Below are positions 55,101 through 63,808 of a stretch of 64,000 nucleotides of DNA, piece after piece. Within the stretch, counting starts at the first letter, position 1, and each line of letters opens with the position of its first letter. The notes under the pieces were generated by a model. That model was given only the letters and a program-made list of their open reading frames with translations, did no database searches and had not been told where the DNA came from. The position numbers and the translations under genes were made by a program. The DNA comes from Liolophura sinensis (Eukaryota > Mollusca > Polyplacophora > Chitonida > Chitonidae): positions 14,497,335 through 14,561,334 of the forward strand of contig NC_088297.1 in the NCBI RefSeq assembly GCF_032854445.1, in the 5' to 3' direction.

Positions 55101-58100
55101 ATTACCTCACAATTTGAGATTTTCATCTTCGCTGTTCCTGTCAGTAAATCTACTGTGCTACTTAAAAAAGGTTGAGGTTTGAACGTAATGATGTCAAAAA
55201 ATCGGTATATCTTGTGTTGTTATCTGGGCCTGGATTTGCAAAGCACAAAGTAAAATGATGTAATTGCCATGGCAACGTAATATCCACATTGTTGGTTGCC
55301 GAGATAGATTTGTGAACACAATATCATGAGTGCTCTGTGAATCCAGTCATGTTTGCTTTATTTGCATGCATTGTGACAAGAAGAGAGAATTTTGGCATTT
55401 GACAGAAATCACATATGATCATCTGGGTCTCTGTGGCCCTCTGTGGCCTAGTGGTAAGCGCGTTAGCACAGAATAATGACCCAGGAGCTTCTCAGCAATG
55501 CCGTCGCTGTGAGTTCAAGTCCTCTGGCTGGCTTCCTATGTGTTCCAATGTGGGAAGGTCTACCAACAACCTGCGGATGGTCGTGGGTTTCACCTGGGCT
55601 CTGCCTGGGTTCCTCCCACCATAATGCTGGCCGTCATGAAATATTTTTGAGTACGGCACAAAACATTAATCAATACATAATTATTGTGATAACTATATGC
55701 TTGTAGATGTTGGAGATCGTGAGGCCATTGTTACAGTTGCTTCATCCAGACAGATCTGGTCTGCAGAACTTCGAGGCTCTGCTAGCCTTAACCAACCTCT
55801 CCTCCGTCAGTGAATCTGTACGGTAAGTGCAAGGTCAGAGGGTAAAGCCAGGTCATCGAATGTTAAAGTGATGAAAAATCTGATACAGGTAGAACTCACA
55901 AATGATTGGTACAGTACCACTATGGCAAGTCAGTATCCAAAAGTGGCGTATATATAAACCTTTAGGAGGCCTCCGTGGTCGATGCCAGCATGGCATAATG
56001 ATACAGAAATGCGATCACTGCGAGTTCAAGTCCAGCTCATGCTGGCTTCCTCTCCGGCCACACGTGGGAACGTCTTCCAGTAACCTGCGGATGGTCGTGG
56101 GTTTCTCCCAGGTCCTGCCCGGTTTCTTCCTTCCTGCTATAATGTTAGCTGCCAATCCACAATCCACGGTAGACTTTAGTGAGACAAATCTGGTCTGGGT
56201 TAGAATCTCTGGTCTCTTGTTCATGTTGTACTTTTTCTGGTTTCTTTCAGCAAGAGGATAATCTCAGAAAAGGGTTTTGGCCTGATAGAAAACTACATGT
56301 TTGAAGACCATGACGAAATCAAGAGAGCAGCCACTGAGTGCATGTGCAATATGGTCATGAGTGAAGAGGTATGTTCTGAGTGGTTGGAGTGTTCTTAGAT
56401 CTGATTGGCTGGAATGTTCTTAGATCTGATTGGATGTTGTAACGTTGACTCTGAGTGGATGTTATATGCTTATGGTATATAACCTAAAGTTTCACCCTGG
56501 GACTTGGAAAGTGCATCCCAGGATTCACTGCGTTGATTGTGGTTGTTATTGACTGGGTGTCGCAGGAGACCATCAGGGGTGACCAGGGGATTATACTGAC
56601 AGTACAAGAATGTAATAAACAATTTCACACTTCATTGAGCAGTAGTCTGTGCTCCTATGACTAAAAGTTCATGTTTTCCTCAGTTTTAATCATAATAATT
56701 TTAGTACATGCTCTTTGCAAGAGGTTGATTTTTTTATTATCATTTTATGATAGGTGGGAATTTGGGAATTTGCAAACTCTGTGGAGATTAAGTGTGACTA
56801 TTCAGTACCTTTACGCATGTAGAGTGTCATGTCCAATATCCGTTATTAAACTGCAGGGCTCTCTGTATACAAAGATGCAGCAGAATTGAGCACACCACGA
56901 ATTAATACTAGAAAACTAGGCCTACCAGCAGTTGAGATATGATGTCAGGCTGCGATTAAAGTGACACCTGCACATGTGCGTTTGCATCGCGATAGCTAAA
57001 CAGTTCTTGTTCATTGTGACATAATTTGAAAGACTGTCAACTTCCACCCATATTTCGTTAACATGAATGCTTGATTTGCTTTATACTTAATCAAGTCACG
57101 TACGGATGAAATTTTAGTCATCCAGACTGATTTTATCTACATGTAGATAAAAACCAGCTACAATCAAAGGACTCGCAATATTCCATGTGTCTACCCATGG
57201 ATCACGTGATTTTTGCTGGCAAAAAGGCAAAACAATAATCTTGTCTTACATGTATATCACGTCTAGGCCAAACTGTGTTCAGGAAATTATAAAACATGCA
57301 TTTTATTTTGATTTAAAGCCATTGACTGTGTTGTTCAAACTCCTGATGTGATAACAACTCACACAAAACCTGTCTCCTGATATGCCGGACTCGCACACAG
57401 TGCTGAAAAGGGGTAAAAGTAAATTATGGTAGTTTTCAGAAATGTCGCGTGGAGTATGGTTTTCTCTGTTTAATATATGTTTCCTCATAAAAAACAGATG
57501 CTGGAGAAGGAACTGTTCTGCAATAGGACACTTCCGCCTGTAAAGAAACAAAATGTCATATTTCTTACAGCTCATGCGTCGCTCTCTACCTTTCCCTATA
57601 CATCACTGCCACCAATAGCAAATTTTTTACACAAATCTTGAACAACGCCGAGGTGACTGGGGTCACGGTGATAAGGCAGGAATTGAAGTCAGTAAACCAA
57701 AACAATTCGTCTCAGCCTTTGTCTCCAATAATACTGTGTACACATGCATTCTAGAGTATGTACAACATAATTCTAACCAAAACCGCGTAGTTCTGCGAGA
57801 TGAGACAAATGATGAGGCTAGCATAAAAAGCGTAAGTGTGTCTTACAGGCTAAAAAAGTTCAAGCCTGTCTATTGGTGGCAATGATGTAAAGAGAAAGGT
57901 AGAGAGCAGCGCATGCTCTGTAAGGAGTATGACAAACTCTGCATGTAGACTGACATACCAAATTAGTATTATATGGGCATGGGAAGCTGACAGACATTTC
58001 TCAGTGAAATTCGTTTTTAGCTTAAATACATTTGTACACGTATTCATCGCATAATGAGTGCTCTCAGCTGACAGCTGTGTACCAGTTCACAGGTGGGGTG

Positions 58101-59977
58101 AGGTGACTTCCACATAGGCCTAACTCAGAAATAATCAGTTCGTCCCACAGTGTACATTGTGCATGTACATTCCTTGTTTGGCGTGGTCATGCTTTGAGAC
58201 AGTGTTTGATATTTAAAGGTTTGTAATAGACATCGCCAGTCTTGATATTTTCTTTGATTTCGTTCATGGGTATATTTAGAGATTGTAGGGGCCTACATGT
58301 AGGCCTACTAGTCGGGGGACTGCACACCTCACCGTCAGTGACACGACCCCATATGGCAAGGAGTAGAAACTGCGAAGTGCCATGGAGGGTAATGAAACAG
58401 GCCGAGGCTGATCCCTCTCTTCTGTCATCTTGCCGCCAACTCAGTCCGACAGTAAATGACAGTAACTCACGTGAAAGTTCAGGTCATTTACCGTAAGTCT
58501 GATTGGACACCACGTTCTTTGATCTGATACGATGTTGTGTTTTGGGGTCTGATTGGATTTTATGTCCCCGAGCCTTGTCAAATTTATGATGAGTTCGTAA
58601 ATTCTGAATTAACAGTTGTGTTGGAATGAAAACATGGAGCAGTAAATAACAACAAAAGAACAGCATTTGCATGTATGATCATACTGAATTCCTTCGTGTC
58701 TCCATTTCAGGTCGCAGCACACTTTAAGGGAGCAAATGATCGCATAAAGTTGTTAGTTCTCTACGCTCAGGAAGCTGAGGACTTAAAACTTGTGCGTGCG
58801 GCGGCAGGTGCTTTGGCTGTTCTGTCCAAGGAACCAGAAATCTGCCAGAAGATTGTCCAGGTGAGTCGTCACGCTCTCAGTCACTGATAGTTTCTTCTGC
58901 GTTACGAGTTTAAATCTGGAGTTTTCTGTTTTCAGCTTTGTTTCAAAAGATACAACAAAGTAAACTCTTAAAATGAATATTGTACTTATGTGGGAAATAC
59001 CATAAAAATTATGGCATATTTTATGTCACAAAACTACCCCTTCTGTGCATGTTTTCCGGAAATGACGCAGACGCTGAATGTAGCTATGTGGGACCAACTT
59101 AGAGCCCCCCCACCCCTCTTCCCTATTCTAACTCTTTGGACAATTATAAATGTTGATGTTCTGACTGCTCGCTGCTTTATTTCCGCTCTGACCACGAGGG
59201 CCTGAGTCATTTTTATCCCCCAAAAAGAAGGCTGAGACTTTTTTTTTTTTTTTTTGGAGTGGTTTACTTATTTAACCACCATTATATGAGTGGAGTTGTT
59301 TCCACCCAGTGTACCGGACTTGATAACGCAGTTGGTAGAGCGTCCGCTTCGGGAGCGGTAGTTCCAGGGTAAATCCTGGTGGTTTACCCTAATTCCTTGA
59401 CCCTAAATTGTTAAGTACGACGTTAAACCCTAATCACTCACTCACTTACTCACTCCACCCAGTGTGACTGATATCCAAGATTGTTTTCCCTCACTATACT
59501 GATTACGAATGTACTTTAGGCCAGGAAAAGGGTTTTTTTTGCAACTTTTGTGTTTGATTTCATGGTGCAGAGTGCAGACAGAGACAGAAAAAAAGCGAGG
59601 AATTATGAAAGAAGAATTTTTCCCCTTTGTACATGTACGTGCAATAACAAATTTTCCCATTTGGTTGAATTAGCTCCACTGCATATCAACGAATTACAAA
59701 TTTGTCCTTTGCCCTTTAGGTACAGAGTTGGCTGGAGATGTTACAAGGGTTGGTGGTGAATGAACAGACAGACATCCAACACCGAGGCTGTCACCTTCTC
59801 ATGAACATGATGGATAGTGGAGAAGACGTCGCAAAGAAAATTGTTGAAACGAACTTGCTCGAAATCATGATGGCTCTGTCCAAATCGGATGGCCCAGAAA
59901 AAAAACCCATTCAGCAATGTGTGAATTCAGCACTGGAAACGGCTGTGAATTTAAAACTGATCAAACCCTTTAACTAG
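36928..59977 (+). CDS. UNC45: UNC45 myosin co-chaperone, 20 exons, 932 aa
   Basis: CDS exons: 36928-37126, 38280-38455, 39109-39201, 39834-40001, 40158-40365, 41252-41419, 41822-41990, 43010-43079, 43477-43569, 45217-45354, 46066-46160, 47112-47253, 52173-52313, 53627-53742, 54026-54092, 54888-55001, 55707-55822, 56251-56368, 58711-58860, 59720-59977 (2799 nt). Known: cytosolic protein that folds and assembles myosin motors together with Hsp90. Seen: N-terminal TPR domain (about 1-125) with carboxylate-clamp positions R7, N11, N46, K76 and R80; an armadillo-like central region; a C-terminal UCS domain with [17 protein letters not shown] and ATECMCNM blocks. Length matches vertebrate UNC45 (about 930). 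It looks intact, with no frameshift. Invertebrates generally have one UNC45, so A/B is not assigned. Confidence 0.97.
37895..37985 (+). mobile_element. SINE-1 3' fragment
   Basis: CCATAATGCTGACCGACGTC, GTGAAATATTCTTGAGTACA and a damaged A-rich tail, in UNC45 intron 1. Confidence 0.7.
38280..38455 (+). CDS. UNC45: UNC45 exon 2 (TPR)
   Basis: Acceptor TTCCTCAG, donor GTGAGT. Encodes [20 protein letters not shown], with clamp residues K76 and R80, to GPIIQEK. Phase 0 out. Confidence 0.95.
38645..39018. mobile_element. Cluster of three broken SINE-1 pieces
   Basis: Plus-strand piece 38645-38775 (TTCAAGTCCAGTTCATGCTG to CCAAAGTGAAATGTTCTTGA), minus-strand piece 38778-38860 (ATTACGGTGAGAGGAAA onward), and plus-strand piece 38905-39018 (CAGCAACCTGTGGATGG to CTTAAGTATGGTGTAAAC). 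Confidence 0.7.
39109..39201 (+). CDS. UNC45: UNC45 exon 3
   Basis: Encodes [20 protein letters not shown] to EKRLQ, the link from TPR to the central domain. Acceptor CTTTCAG, donor GTATGT, phase 0 at both ends. Confidence 0.93.
39485..39770 (+). mobile_element. SINE-2, 5'-truncated
   Basis: From GTAGATCCAAGGTCAGTCCT through GGCTTACTTGCTTTCGGTAA to CACTCACTCACTC. The head before the B box is missing. Confidence 0.85.
39834..40001 (+). CDS. UNC45: UNC45 exon 4
   Basis: Encodes [20 protein letters not shown] to LAEKNRTR, an armadillo-like repeat that closely follows the UNC45B AANNLIVLGREEAGAEKI region. Phase 0 at both ends. Confidence 0.96.
40158..40365 (+). CDS. UNC45: UNC45 exon 5
   Basis: [20 protein letters not shown] and on, ending in a charged loop ([19 protein letters not shown]). 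Donor GTAAAT, phase 1. Confidence 0.93.
40525..40620 (+). mobile_element. SINE-1 host copy, left part
   Basis: Head and B box (GAGTTCAAGTCCACCTCATG). Interrupted at 40621 by a second, inverted SINE-1; it resumes at about 40799-40915 with GAAATATTCTTTAGTATAGC and CACCAATCAAATC. Confidence 0.85.
40622..40787 (-). mobile_element. SINE-1 nested in another SINE-1, 3'-truncated (reverse)
   Basis: Bounded by CCTCCTCTTTG at 40611-40621 and 40788-40798. It has the intact tRNA-like head but starts at TGGAAACCCACAACC, so the usual tail is missing although a target duplication is present. Confidence 0.88.
41252..41419 (+). CDS. UNC45: UNC45 exon 6
   Basis: [20 protein letters not shown] to WTRQFLESD; phase 1 at both ends. 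Confidence 0.95.
41822..41990 (+). CDS. UNC45: UNC45 exon 7
   Basis: [20 protein letters not shown] to [10 protein letters not shown]; phase 1 in, 2 out. Matches the UNC45 segment with TDNTRMLASILINKLYDD (here [18 protein letters not shown]). Confidence 0.95.
42030..42960. repeat. 20-bp minisatellite, about 46 copies, in UNC45 intron 7
   Basis: Variants of TGTGTAATATCCCTGTGGTG, with ATCTCCGTG and ATCTCTGTG forms. A short poly(A) interruption lies at about 42251-42262. Long open frames on both strands (up to 274 codons) are repeat artefacts: every frame reads a stop-poor 20-residue cycle. Confidence 0.95.
43010..43079 (+). CDS. UNC45: UNC45 exon 8
   Basis: First base completes AA|A, then [20 protein letters not shown] to LLQ. 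Donor GTTTGT, phase 0 out. A small exon right after the 20-bp array. Confidence 0.9.
43224..43428 (+). mobile_element. MITE-1 copy in UNC45 intron 8
   Basis: TAAATGATC start, AAGTGCATTTTTAGAGGCAA and AAATAAATATTAC as in the 4980 copy, CCATATCATCCCG, end TTTTAGGTCATTTA. Confidence 0.6.
43477..43569 (+). CDS. UNC45: UNC45 exon 9
   Basis: [20 protein letters not shown] to PLYQ, like UNC45B GPFDLGNQLLGLKGVMEMM. Phase 0 at both ends. Confidence 0.93.
43610..43875 (+). mobile_element. SINE-1, full-length
   Basis: Head GAGCCTCCGTGGTCGAGCGG, B box GAGTTCAAGTCTGAGTC, tail CACCAATCAAATAAATAAAT plus A run. Confidence 0.93.
43876..45216. other. Rest of UNC45 intron 9
   Basis: AT-rich, no coding sequence recognised. 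Some sequence around 44270-44370 and 44880-44960 looks like parts of old dispersed repeats, but I cannot delimit them. Confidence 0.5.
45217..45354 (+). CDS. UNC45: UNC45 exon 10 (start of UCS region)
   Basis: [20 protein letters not shown] to [11 protein letters not shown]. The frame is open only within the exon, so simple ORF calling misses it. Acceptor TTATTTAG, donor GTAAGG, phase 0. It lines up with UNC45B VAVEALIHASTKLSRATF and IRTLV. Confidence 0.93.
45487..45616 (+). mobile_element. SINE-1, 5'-truncated
   Basis: GGCCTGCCAGCAGCAGGCGG through CCATTGTAGAAGTGAAACAT to AATAAACAAATAAATC. Confidence 0.75.
45817..46045 (+). mobile_element. SINE-1, diverged full copy
   Basis: GGCCTCCATGGCCTAGTGGT head, B-box-like GTGAGTTCATGC, tail AGCGTAAAACATCAAATAAA. 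It ends 20 bp before UNC45 exon 11, so its tail adjoins the polypyrimidine/acceptor region. Confidence 0.8.
46066..46160 (+). CDS. UNC45: UNC45 exon 11
   Basis: [20 protein letters not shown] to LAKACR, matching UNC45[13 protein letters not shown]. Phase 2 out. Confidence 0.95.
46387..46625. repeat. 24-bp minisatellite, about 10 copies, in UNC45 intron 11
   Basis: Unit GCACTGATAAGCCCACCCAA plus ATTA/ATTT. As the unit is a multiple of three, both strands stay open with 8-residue cycles; not taken as coding. Confidence 0.95.
46873..47015 (+). mobile_element. SINE-1, 5'-truncated
   Basis: GGGAAGGTCTGTCGCATGGT through GTGAAATATTCTTGAGTTTG to AATCAGATAAATAAATAG. A short reverse scrap of the tail lies at about 46715-46765. 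Confidence 0.75.
47112..47253 (+). CDS. UNC45: UNC45 exon 12 (UCS domain)
   Basis: [40 protein letters not shown] to MELSK; closely matches [20 protein letters not shown] of UNC45B. Phase 0 out. Confidence 0.97.
47546..47812 (+). mobile_element. SINE-1, full-length, exact 13-bp target duplication
   Basis: Flanked by TCAAATGATTGTA at 47533-47545 and 47813-47825. Head CTGGCTCAGTAGGTTAGCGC, full body, tail CACCAATCAAATAAATAAAT. Confidence 0.95.
48060..48380 (-). mobile_element. Two adjacent SINE-1 copies (reverse) at the left edge of the array
   Basis: 48060-48230 is an older copy (TTTTACGCTATACTCAAGAC onward). 48232-48380 is a better copy beginning TTTTATTTGATTGGTG with a partly deleted body. 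Confidence 0.8.
48435..52050. repeat. 53-bp minisatellite, about 68 copies (3.6 kb), in UNC45 intron 12
   Basis: Unit: GAGGCATCAGATTGTTTAGT, GTAATAATCCCCTGTGGGTG, GTGTAGGTTTGGG. Main variants: GATTGTTTAG, GATTGTTCAG or GATTCTATAG; CCCCTG or CTCCTG; GGGTGG, GAGTGG or GGCTGG; TGTAGG or TGTGGG. Variant order is repeated over long blocks, so segments of many units were duplicated. From about 51770 units are shortened and diverged. The last unit runs into a SINE-1 3' half. Confidence 0.97.
52052..52148 (+). mobile_element. SINE-1 3' half at the right edge of the array
   Basis: ATTTCCTCCCACCATAATTC, GTCGTCGTAGTAGTGAAATA, ACTGCGTAAAACACCAATCA. Joins the final array unit without a break and ends 25 bp before exon 13. 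Confidence 0.85.
52173..52313 (+). CDS. UNC45: UNC45 exon 13 (UCS domain)
   Basis: [20 protein letters not shown] to [12 protein letters not shown], an almost invariant UNC45 block. Acceptor CTATTTTAG, donor GTACAA, phase 0. Confidence 0.97.
52808..52978 (+). mobile_element. SINE-1, 5'-truncated
   Basis: ATGGCTTCCTCTCCGGCCGT through GTGAAATATTCTTGAGAACA to CACCATTGAAATCAATAAAT. Confidence 0.85.
53326..53524 (+). mobile_element. SINE-2, 5'-truncated, tail lost
   Basis: GGGGATAGTACAACGACTGG, GCGGCTTACTTGCCTTCG, AACAAGGAGCCACATTACAT, ending CGTATGACTGAAAAATTGTT. Confidence 0.8.
53627..53742 (+). CDS. UNC45: UNC45 exon 14
   Basis: [20 protein letters not shown] to SRELIA; phase 0 in, 2 out. 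Confidence 0.94.
54026..54092 (+). CDS. UNC45: UNC45 exon 15
   Basis: [20 protein letters not shown] to GAK; corresponds to UNC45B IVAQGGGKAL. Short exon, phase 2 in, 0 out. Confidence 0.93.
54255..54405. repeat. 36-bp (18-bp subunit) tandem repeat in UNC45 intron 15
   Basis: AAATGCTAAACTTGCTAGAA alternating with AAATGCTAAACTTGAA, about four units. Confidence 0.9.
54645..54783 (+). mobile_element. SINE-1, 5'-truncated
   Basis: CAGCAACCTGCGGATGGTTG through TGTATAAGTGAATATTCTTG to a long AAAT-repeat tail. Confidence 0.85.
54888..55001 (+). CDS. UNC45: UNC45 exon 16
   Basis: [20 protein letters not shown] and on to [10 protein letters not shown]; closely matches ALIPLALEGTDVGKVKAAHALAK of UNC45B. 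Phase 0. Confidence 0.97.
55228..55348. mobile_element. Small MITE-like element
   Basis: Left GCCTGGATTTGCAAAGCAC and right inverse GACTGGATTCACAGAGCAC, about 120 bp apart; no coding capacity. Confidence 0.55.
55422..55680 (+). mobile_element. SINE-1, diverged full copy
   Basis: GTGGCCTAGTGGTAAGCGCG head, B box GAGTTCAAGTCC, tail GAGTACGGCACAAAACATTA. It ends just before the exon 17 acceptor. Confidence 0.88.
55707..55822 (+). CDS. UNC45: UNC45 exon 17
   Basis: [20 protein letters not shown] to [11 protein letters not shown]; matches YEVVRPLVRLLDTQRDGLQN. Phase 0 in, 2 out. Confidence 0.96.
55968..56160 (+). mobile_element. SINE-1, 3'-incomplete
   Basis: GGCCTCCGTGGTCGATGCCA head (part of the tRNA-like region deleted), B box GAGTTCAAGTCCAGCTC, ends near ATAATGTTAGCTGCC without tail. 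Confidence 0.85.
56251..56368 (+). CDS. UNC45: UNC45 exon 18
   Basis: [20 protein letters not shown] to [13 protein letters not shown]; highly conserved in UNC45. Phase 2 in, 0 out. Confidence 0.97.
57564..57924. mobile_element. Foldback element in UNC45 intron 18
   Basis: Arms at 57564-57619 and 57871-57924: left GCTCTCTACCTTTCCCTATA then CATCACTGCCACCAATAG; right, inverted, GCTCTCTACCTTTCTCTTTA then CATCATTGCCACCAATAG. The rest of this 2.3 kb intron shows nothing recognisable. Confidence 0.65.
58711..58860 (+). CDS. UNC45: UNC45 exon 19
   Basis: [20 protein letters not shown] to EICQKIVQ; matches the ADGNDRLKLVVLL region. Phase 0. Confidence 0.96.
59313..59453 (+). mobile_element. SINE-2 with internal deletion, exact 12-bp target duplication
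   Basis: Head ACGCAGTTGGTAGAGCGTCC, anticodon arm CCGCTTCGGGAGCGGTAG, then directly the AAATTGTTAAGTACGACGTT tail with CACT repeats. Flanked by TCCACCCAGTGT at 59301-59312 and 59454-59465. Confidence 0.9.
59720..59977 (+). CDS. UNC45: UNC45 exon 20 and stop
   Basis: [30 protein letters not shown] to LKLIKPFN and TAG. Acceptor CCCTTTAG. The C-terminus resembles UNC45B ending FIKPVS. Confidence 0.97.
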   Translation, partial: VQSWLEMLQGLVVNEQTDIQHRGCHLLMNMMDSGEDVAKKIVETNLLEIMMALSKSDGPEKKPIQQCVNSALETAVNLKLIKPFN

Positions 59978-60351
59978 AAATCATCGTGCCAGCTCTTTCA
60001 TTGTTGAAACTCATTTGTAGTGTAGACCACAACAACATTTTACTTGTACATATTTAAAGGACTGCATTCGATTTCATTTGTTTTAGAAGTATCGTATTTG
60101 TTCGTGTGTTTTGAAGGAAATTGACCTTGACAGTTGACCTTGGTGATTTGAATGTTCAAACATTGCAGTTTGAATTTTGATACATCTGTTTCATAAAATG
60201 TCGTCATTTTATTAAAAGTGTCTTTCTTTATGTGAGCATTATGCTGTGCATGAATGTAGGTCTGGTTTAATGTCACATTCACAACAAAAAAAAGATGCTG
60301 CACTTCAAGATCCACATAAAATTCGGGTGAAACAACCTTGGCATATTATGA

Positions 60352-60568
60352 GGGGCTGATTCCACTAAGGCAGTTTTGACTTAAGTCAAAATTTGAAATA
60401 TAATTTTAGAGTTTTTTTTTTCTCATGTCCTGTAAATTAAAATTTTGACCACCTGATCAATGTTATCTCAAGACGAAAGTGTGAAAATTTCAACTTCTAA
60501 AACCATGAAACCATTGTTACTACACTTCTAAATTTTGACTTAAATCAGAAATCTTTGTGGATTTGGCC
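60352..60568. mobile_element. MITE-like element with inverted ends
   Basis: Left GGGCTGATTCCACTAAGGCA then TTTTGACTTAAGTCAAAATT; right, inverted, GGCCAAATCCACAAAGATTT then CTGATTTAAGTCAAAATTTA. About 215 bp. Confidence 0.6.
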
Positions 60569-60786
60569 TCAAAGAAATGAAATTTTGCATTGCGTGAACT
60601 GTGTTGTGTTATTTTGAAAGACAGCGCAGAACCTCTTACGACATTAACGGTGCTAAAGGTTTGCGAAAGTTTCAAAATGAAACAGTGTTCTTAACCAGTG
60701 TGTGTTAGAGAGAGCCCTAAATGTCAAGATTTGTTGTTGCTGAAAAAACTTCCAAGTTCTTAGTGCAATATTTTTTAAGGTAGTGA

Positions 60787-60792
60787 AATAAA
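60787..60792 (+). terminator. Candidate UNC45 poly(A) signal
   Basis: AATAAA followed by an A run, 810 nt after the stop. The ATTAAA at 60211 is closer and may be used instead. Confidence 0.35.
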
Positions 60793-61265
60793 AAAAAAAC
60801 AATACATAGACAAAAAAATGAGATATTATTATATATCCAAAATTATATACTATGCATTTCCTGAACAGCTCAAAGCTCAGTTTAATCGAGAAGGGGTATG
60901 TTATTTTGTTCTGTCAGTTGGCATCAGTGTGAAGCTTAAGACCTTGAGTCAATGCTACCTGTACATCAAAAATTGACAGTGGCACAACATGTGTAATGTC
61001 ACAATGTATTCGTTTCTACTGTGTCGTCATTACAGCTTTATTGTGACGTCATAATTATGAGCTGGGACAGGAACAGGGGCCACGCCCATGTTACTACCAC
61101 ATAATATCTACAGTACTGGTTGCCATGAAAGTTAAGTGCACGTAACGTTACATGAGCTTTTGTGAAACAGGCCTCAGAGTCATGTTGTTAGGTGGCTTAA
61201 TCTTAACCCATTAAGACTGTTTGGCAGGGGTAACCTATTTCTGCAACCTTTTTTAATGTTCACCC

Positions 61266-61395
61266 GTGTCCTATTCTACAAAACTGTTGCAAAGCTGCCT
61301 CATGCACATTTACCATGGTGACGTATCTCTTCACTGTATGTTGTCATGGAAATTGCGGCAGGCGCAGCTTGCGACTGCTTCATAGAATGAGCCCC
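61266..61395. mobile_element. Small MITE-like element
   Basis: Left TCCTATTCTACAAAACTGTT then GCAAAGCT; right, inverted, GCTCATTCTATGAAGCAGTC then GCAAGCT. A related GTGAAACAGGCCTC end lies near 61163-61176. Confidence 0.5.
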
Positions 61396-61524
61396 AGGTG
61401 TTCTTTAAGCATATCTAAAAGGCATTTTTCTGCCTAGACTGAAAAAAGATTACACATTCTGTGAAGAATTGATGTTGTTAAACCAACCAGAACATAACTT
61501 ATTGTCATGATCAATACATTAAGA

Positions 61525-61673
61525 GGTATGTGGAAAGGTCTTCCAGCAACTTGTGGTTGGTCATGGGTTCCCCTCGGCTCTGCCTGGTTTCCTCCCACCA
61601 TAATGCTGGCCGCCGTCATATAAGTGAAATATTCTTGAGTACAACATACAACACCAATCAAATAAATAAATAA
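61525..61673 (+). mobile_element. SINE-1, 5'-truncated, with target duplication
   Basis: Starts in the body (GGTATGTGGAAAGGTC) and ends CACCAATCAAATAAATAAAT. Flanked by ATCAATACATTAAGA (61510-61524) and ATCAATGCATTAAGA (61674-61688), so truncation happened at insertion. Confidence 0.9.
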
Positions 61674-62455
61674 ATCAATGCATTAAGATGTGTCAAGTGT
61701 GTTTAAATGTGCTCTTAAATATGTGAAAGGGTTGAAGAGATAGGTTAACTGTTTAAACTTTTTCTGTGGCTTTTCTGAGAATTGTAAGTGTTACAGCTAT
61801 GTGAAACAGTGGTCCTTACATGGCTTATTTTATCTGCCAGTTTACCTATAGCAAGCTTCATGTACAAAGCTGTTTGAATCCCTGTTAGCCTGATAGTGTA
61901 CACTGTATTTACCCCATGGCGAAATATTTGAATGTTCAAATAATTAGAATTTCTGAAAAAATAGAACAATTATGGTATGTTACTGGCAGTGTATCTTACA
62001 TGATAAATTATCACTAATTCAATTGTTAATGAGTCTCATGTTGAAGGGTGTCTTAATATTTAACTGAATGTGTTTTGAAGAGTTGGCCATGTTGTTTGTT
62101 TAGAGAATGTGCATGTTCTGAATCCCATATTTTTTGCCACAAAATGTACTTTGTAACGTTTTGTATGTTTTTTTATTGGATTGTTAAGAAATAAAATACA
62201 TTTGTATTTCATTATAATTCTGGTTTCCTGTATCAGATTTTGTGATTCCAATTGATAGATTATTGTATTTCATTTAAAGTTTAGCAGTTTTTCAAGTGAA
62301 ACATCTTGCTTGGTTATGACGAAGTCTTCCACATTGTAGGGCCACTTTAGAGAGTGTTTTTTTGTGTGTGTGGGAAGTTTGATTCATTGCTTGTCAGAAA
62401 AACTTCAGTGTTGGCATCAAAAGTATCATTTTAAGGTCTTCCTCTGCATTTTTAC

Positions 62456-62590
62456 AGTGAAGCAGCACTAGATAAAAGAGCGGTGGAAATCCGTCCTGCA
62501 ACAAGGAGGCACACTACACGCACTCTTAAGGATTCTCTTGTTATGTGACTGAAAAATTAAGTACAACCTTAAACCCCAAGCACTCACTCA
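62456..62590 (+). mobile_element. SINE-2 3' part
   Basis: AGTGAAGCAGCACTAGATAA, AACAAGGAGGCACACTACAC, CTGAAAAATTAAGTACAACC, CACT tail. Confidence 0.85.
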
Positions 62591-63721
62591 GTTTACAATC
62601 GTTGAAGACCACTTTGGGACTGACTGGAACAATATATCTAGTGTCAGTGTGCTGTGTCTGGGTGAGGTGTGTGATTGTGCGCATGATGTCTGGTGTCAGC
62701 AAACTGTGTCTGGGTGGAGTGTCATGTCTGGTGTCCATATACTATGACTAGGTGAGGAAGCATGTCTGGTGTCCAGATACTTGGACATCATTGGGCATAA
62801 CGTGTGGTGTCAGTCTAATGTGACTGGGTGGGGCATCCATATGATCTGATTGGATGGCCTGTCATGTCTAGTGTCAGCATACTATCCCAGTTTGGGGCAT
62901 CTGACCAGTGTCCATATACTGTAACTTCCCCTTATCCTCTGACCATCATGTCTGGTTTCTTCAGCATTATATTCCAGTGAGGCAGAACTGTAGATTCTGT
63001 AGTCATTTTAAAAATTATTATGTTCCCATACATGACAGTTAAATACAATGCAAAAATATAAACAAACTTTTATATTCACTGAATGATTTATTGAAAAACA
63101 TACAAGCACTCCACCGTTCCATATTTTGTACAAATGTATAACCATTATGCATGTATCACAAATCAGAAATTTATTTCGGAAAAATGAGACGTTAAGTTTG
63201 AGCAGAGTGTCATGTGAGCCTCAATAAAGAAGTGATCAACTGATTTACTGATTAATCAACATTTGCCAGTGAACTTTAGAAGCTCAACCATTCTGACGCC
63301 ATAAAAGCTCAAAAATTTATCGACAGCAGCTGTTTGATGAAGCAATGAACAATGAGACAATTACTAATTAACATACTTGTGCTATACTTCTGAAGTAAAA
63401 TTATTTCATTCTTCAACCTTTTCGCATGTTTGCAAGGTTTTTATTCAAGCATATTCTGAGGGCACTATTCTCTGTAGATTTTATAAAATTATACTTTTTG
63501 TGAAGCCCTGAAATTGCAACTCGATGAATTATAAATGAAACTCGAATTATAAATGCACATGAATTGCACTGAAATTTGCTCTTTCATATGCGAACAGCTT
63601 GAGGAATTGGGGTAACCAGTCAAATTTAAGCATCGCTGCATCAGTCTGAATTTTGTTAAAAAAAAATCTGACACATGAACAAGTACATGTATCTCTATCC
63701 TATTTAGAAACACAGGGTCCT

Positions 63722-63808
63722 ATTCATGTAAATAATCTCTAAACTGTAACAAGTTACAATGTTTACATATTCATGTAAATAATATATAAACTGCAACAAG
63801 TTACATCT
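63722..63808. repeat. 46-bp tandem duplication
   Basis: ATTCATGTAAATAATCTCTA (63722 on) recurs as ATTCATGTAAATAATATATA (63768 on); both are followed by AACTG, AACAAGTTACA. Two copies. Confidence 0.8.
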
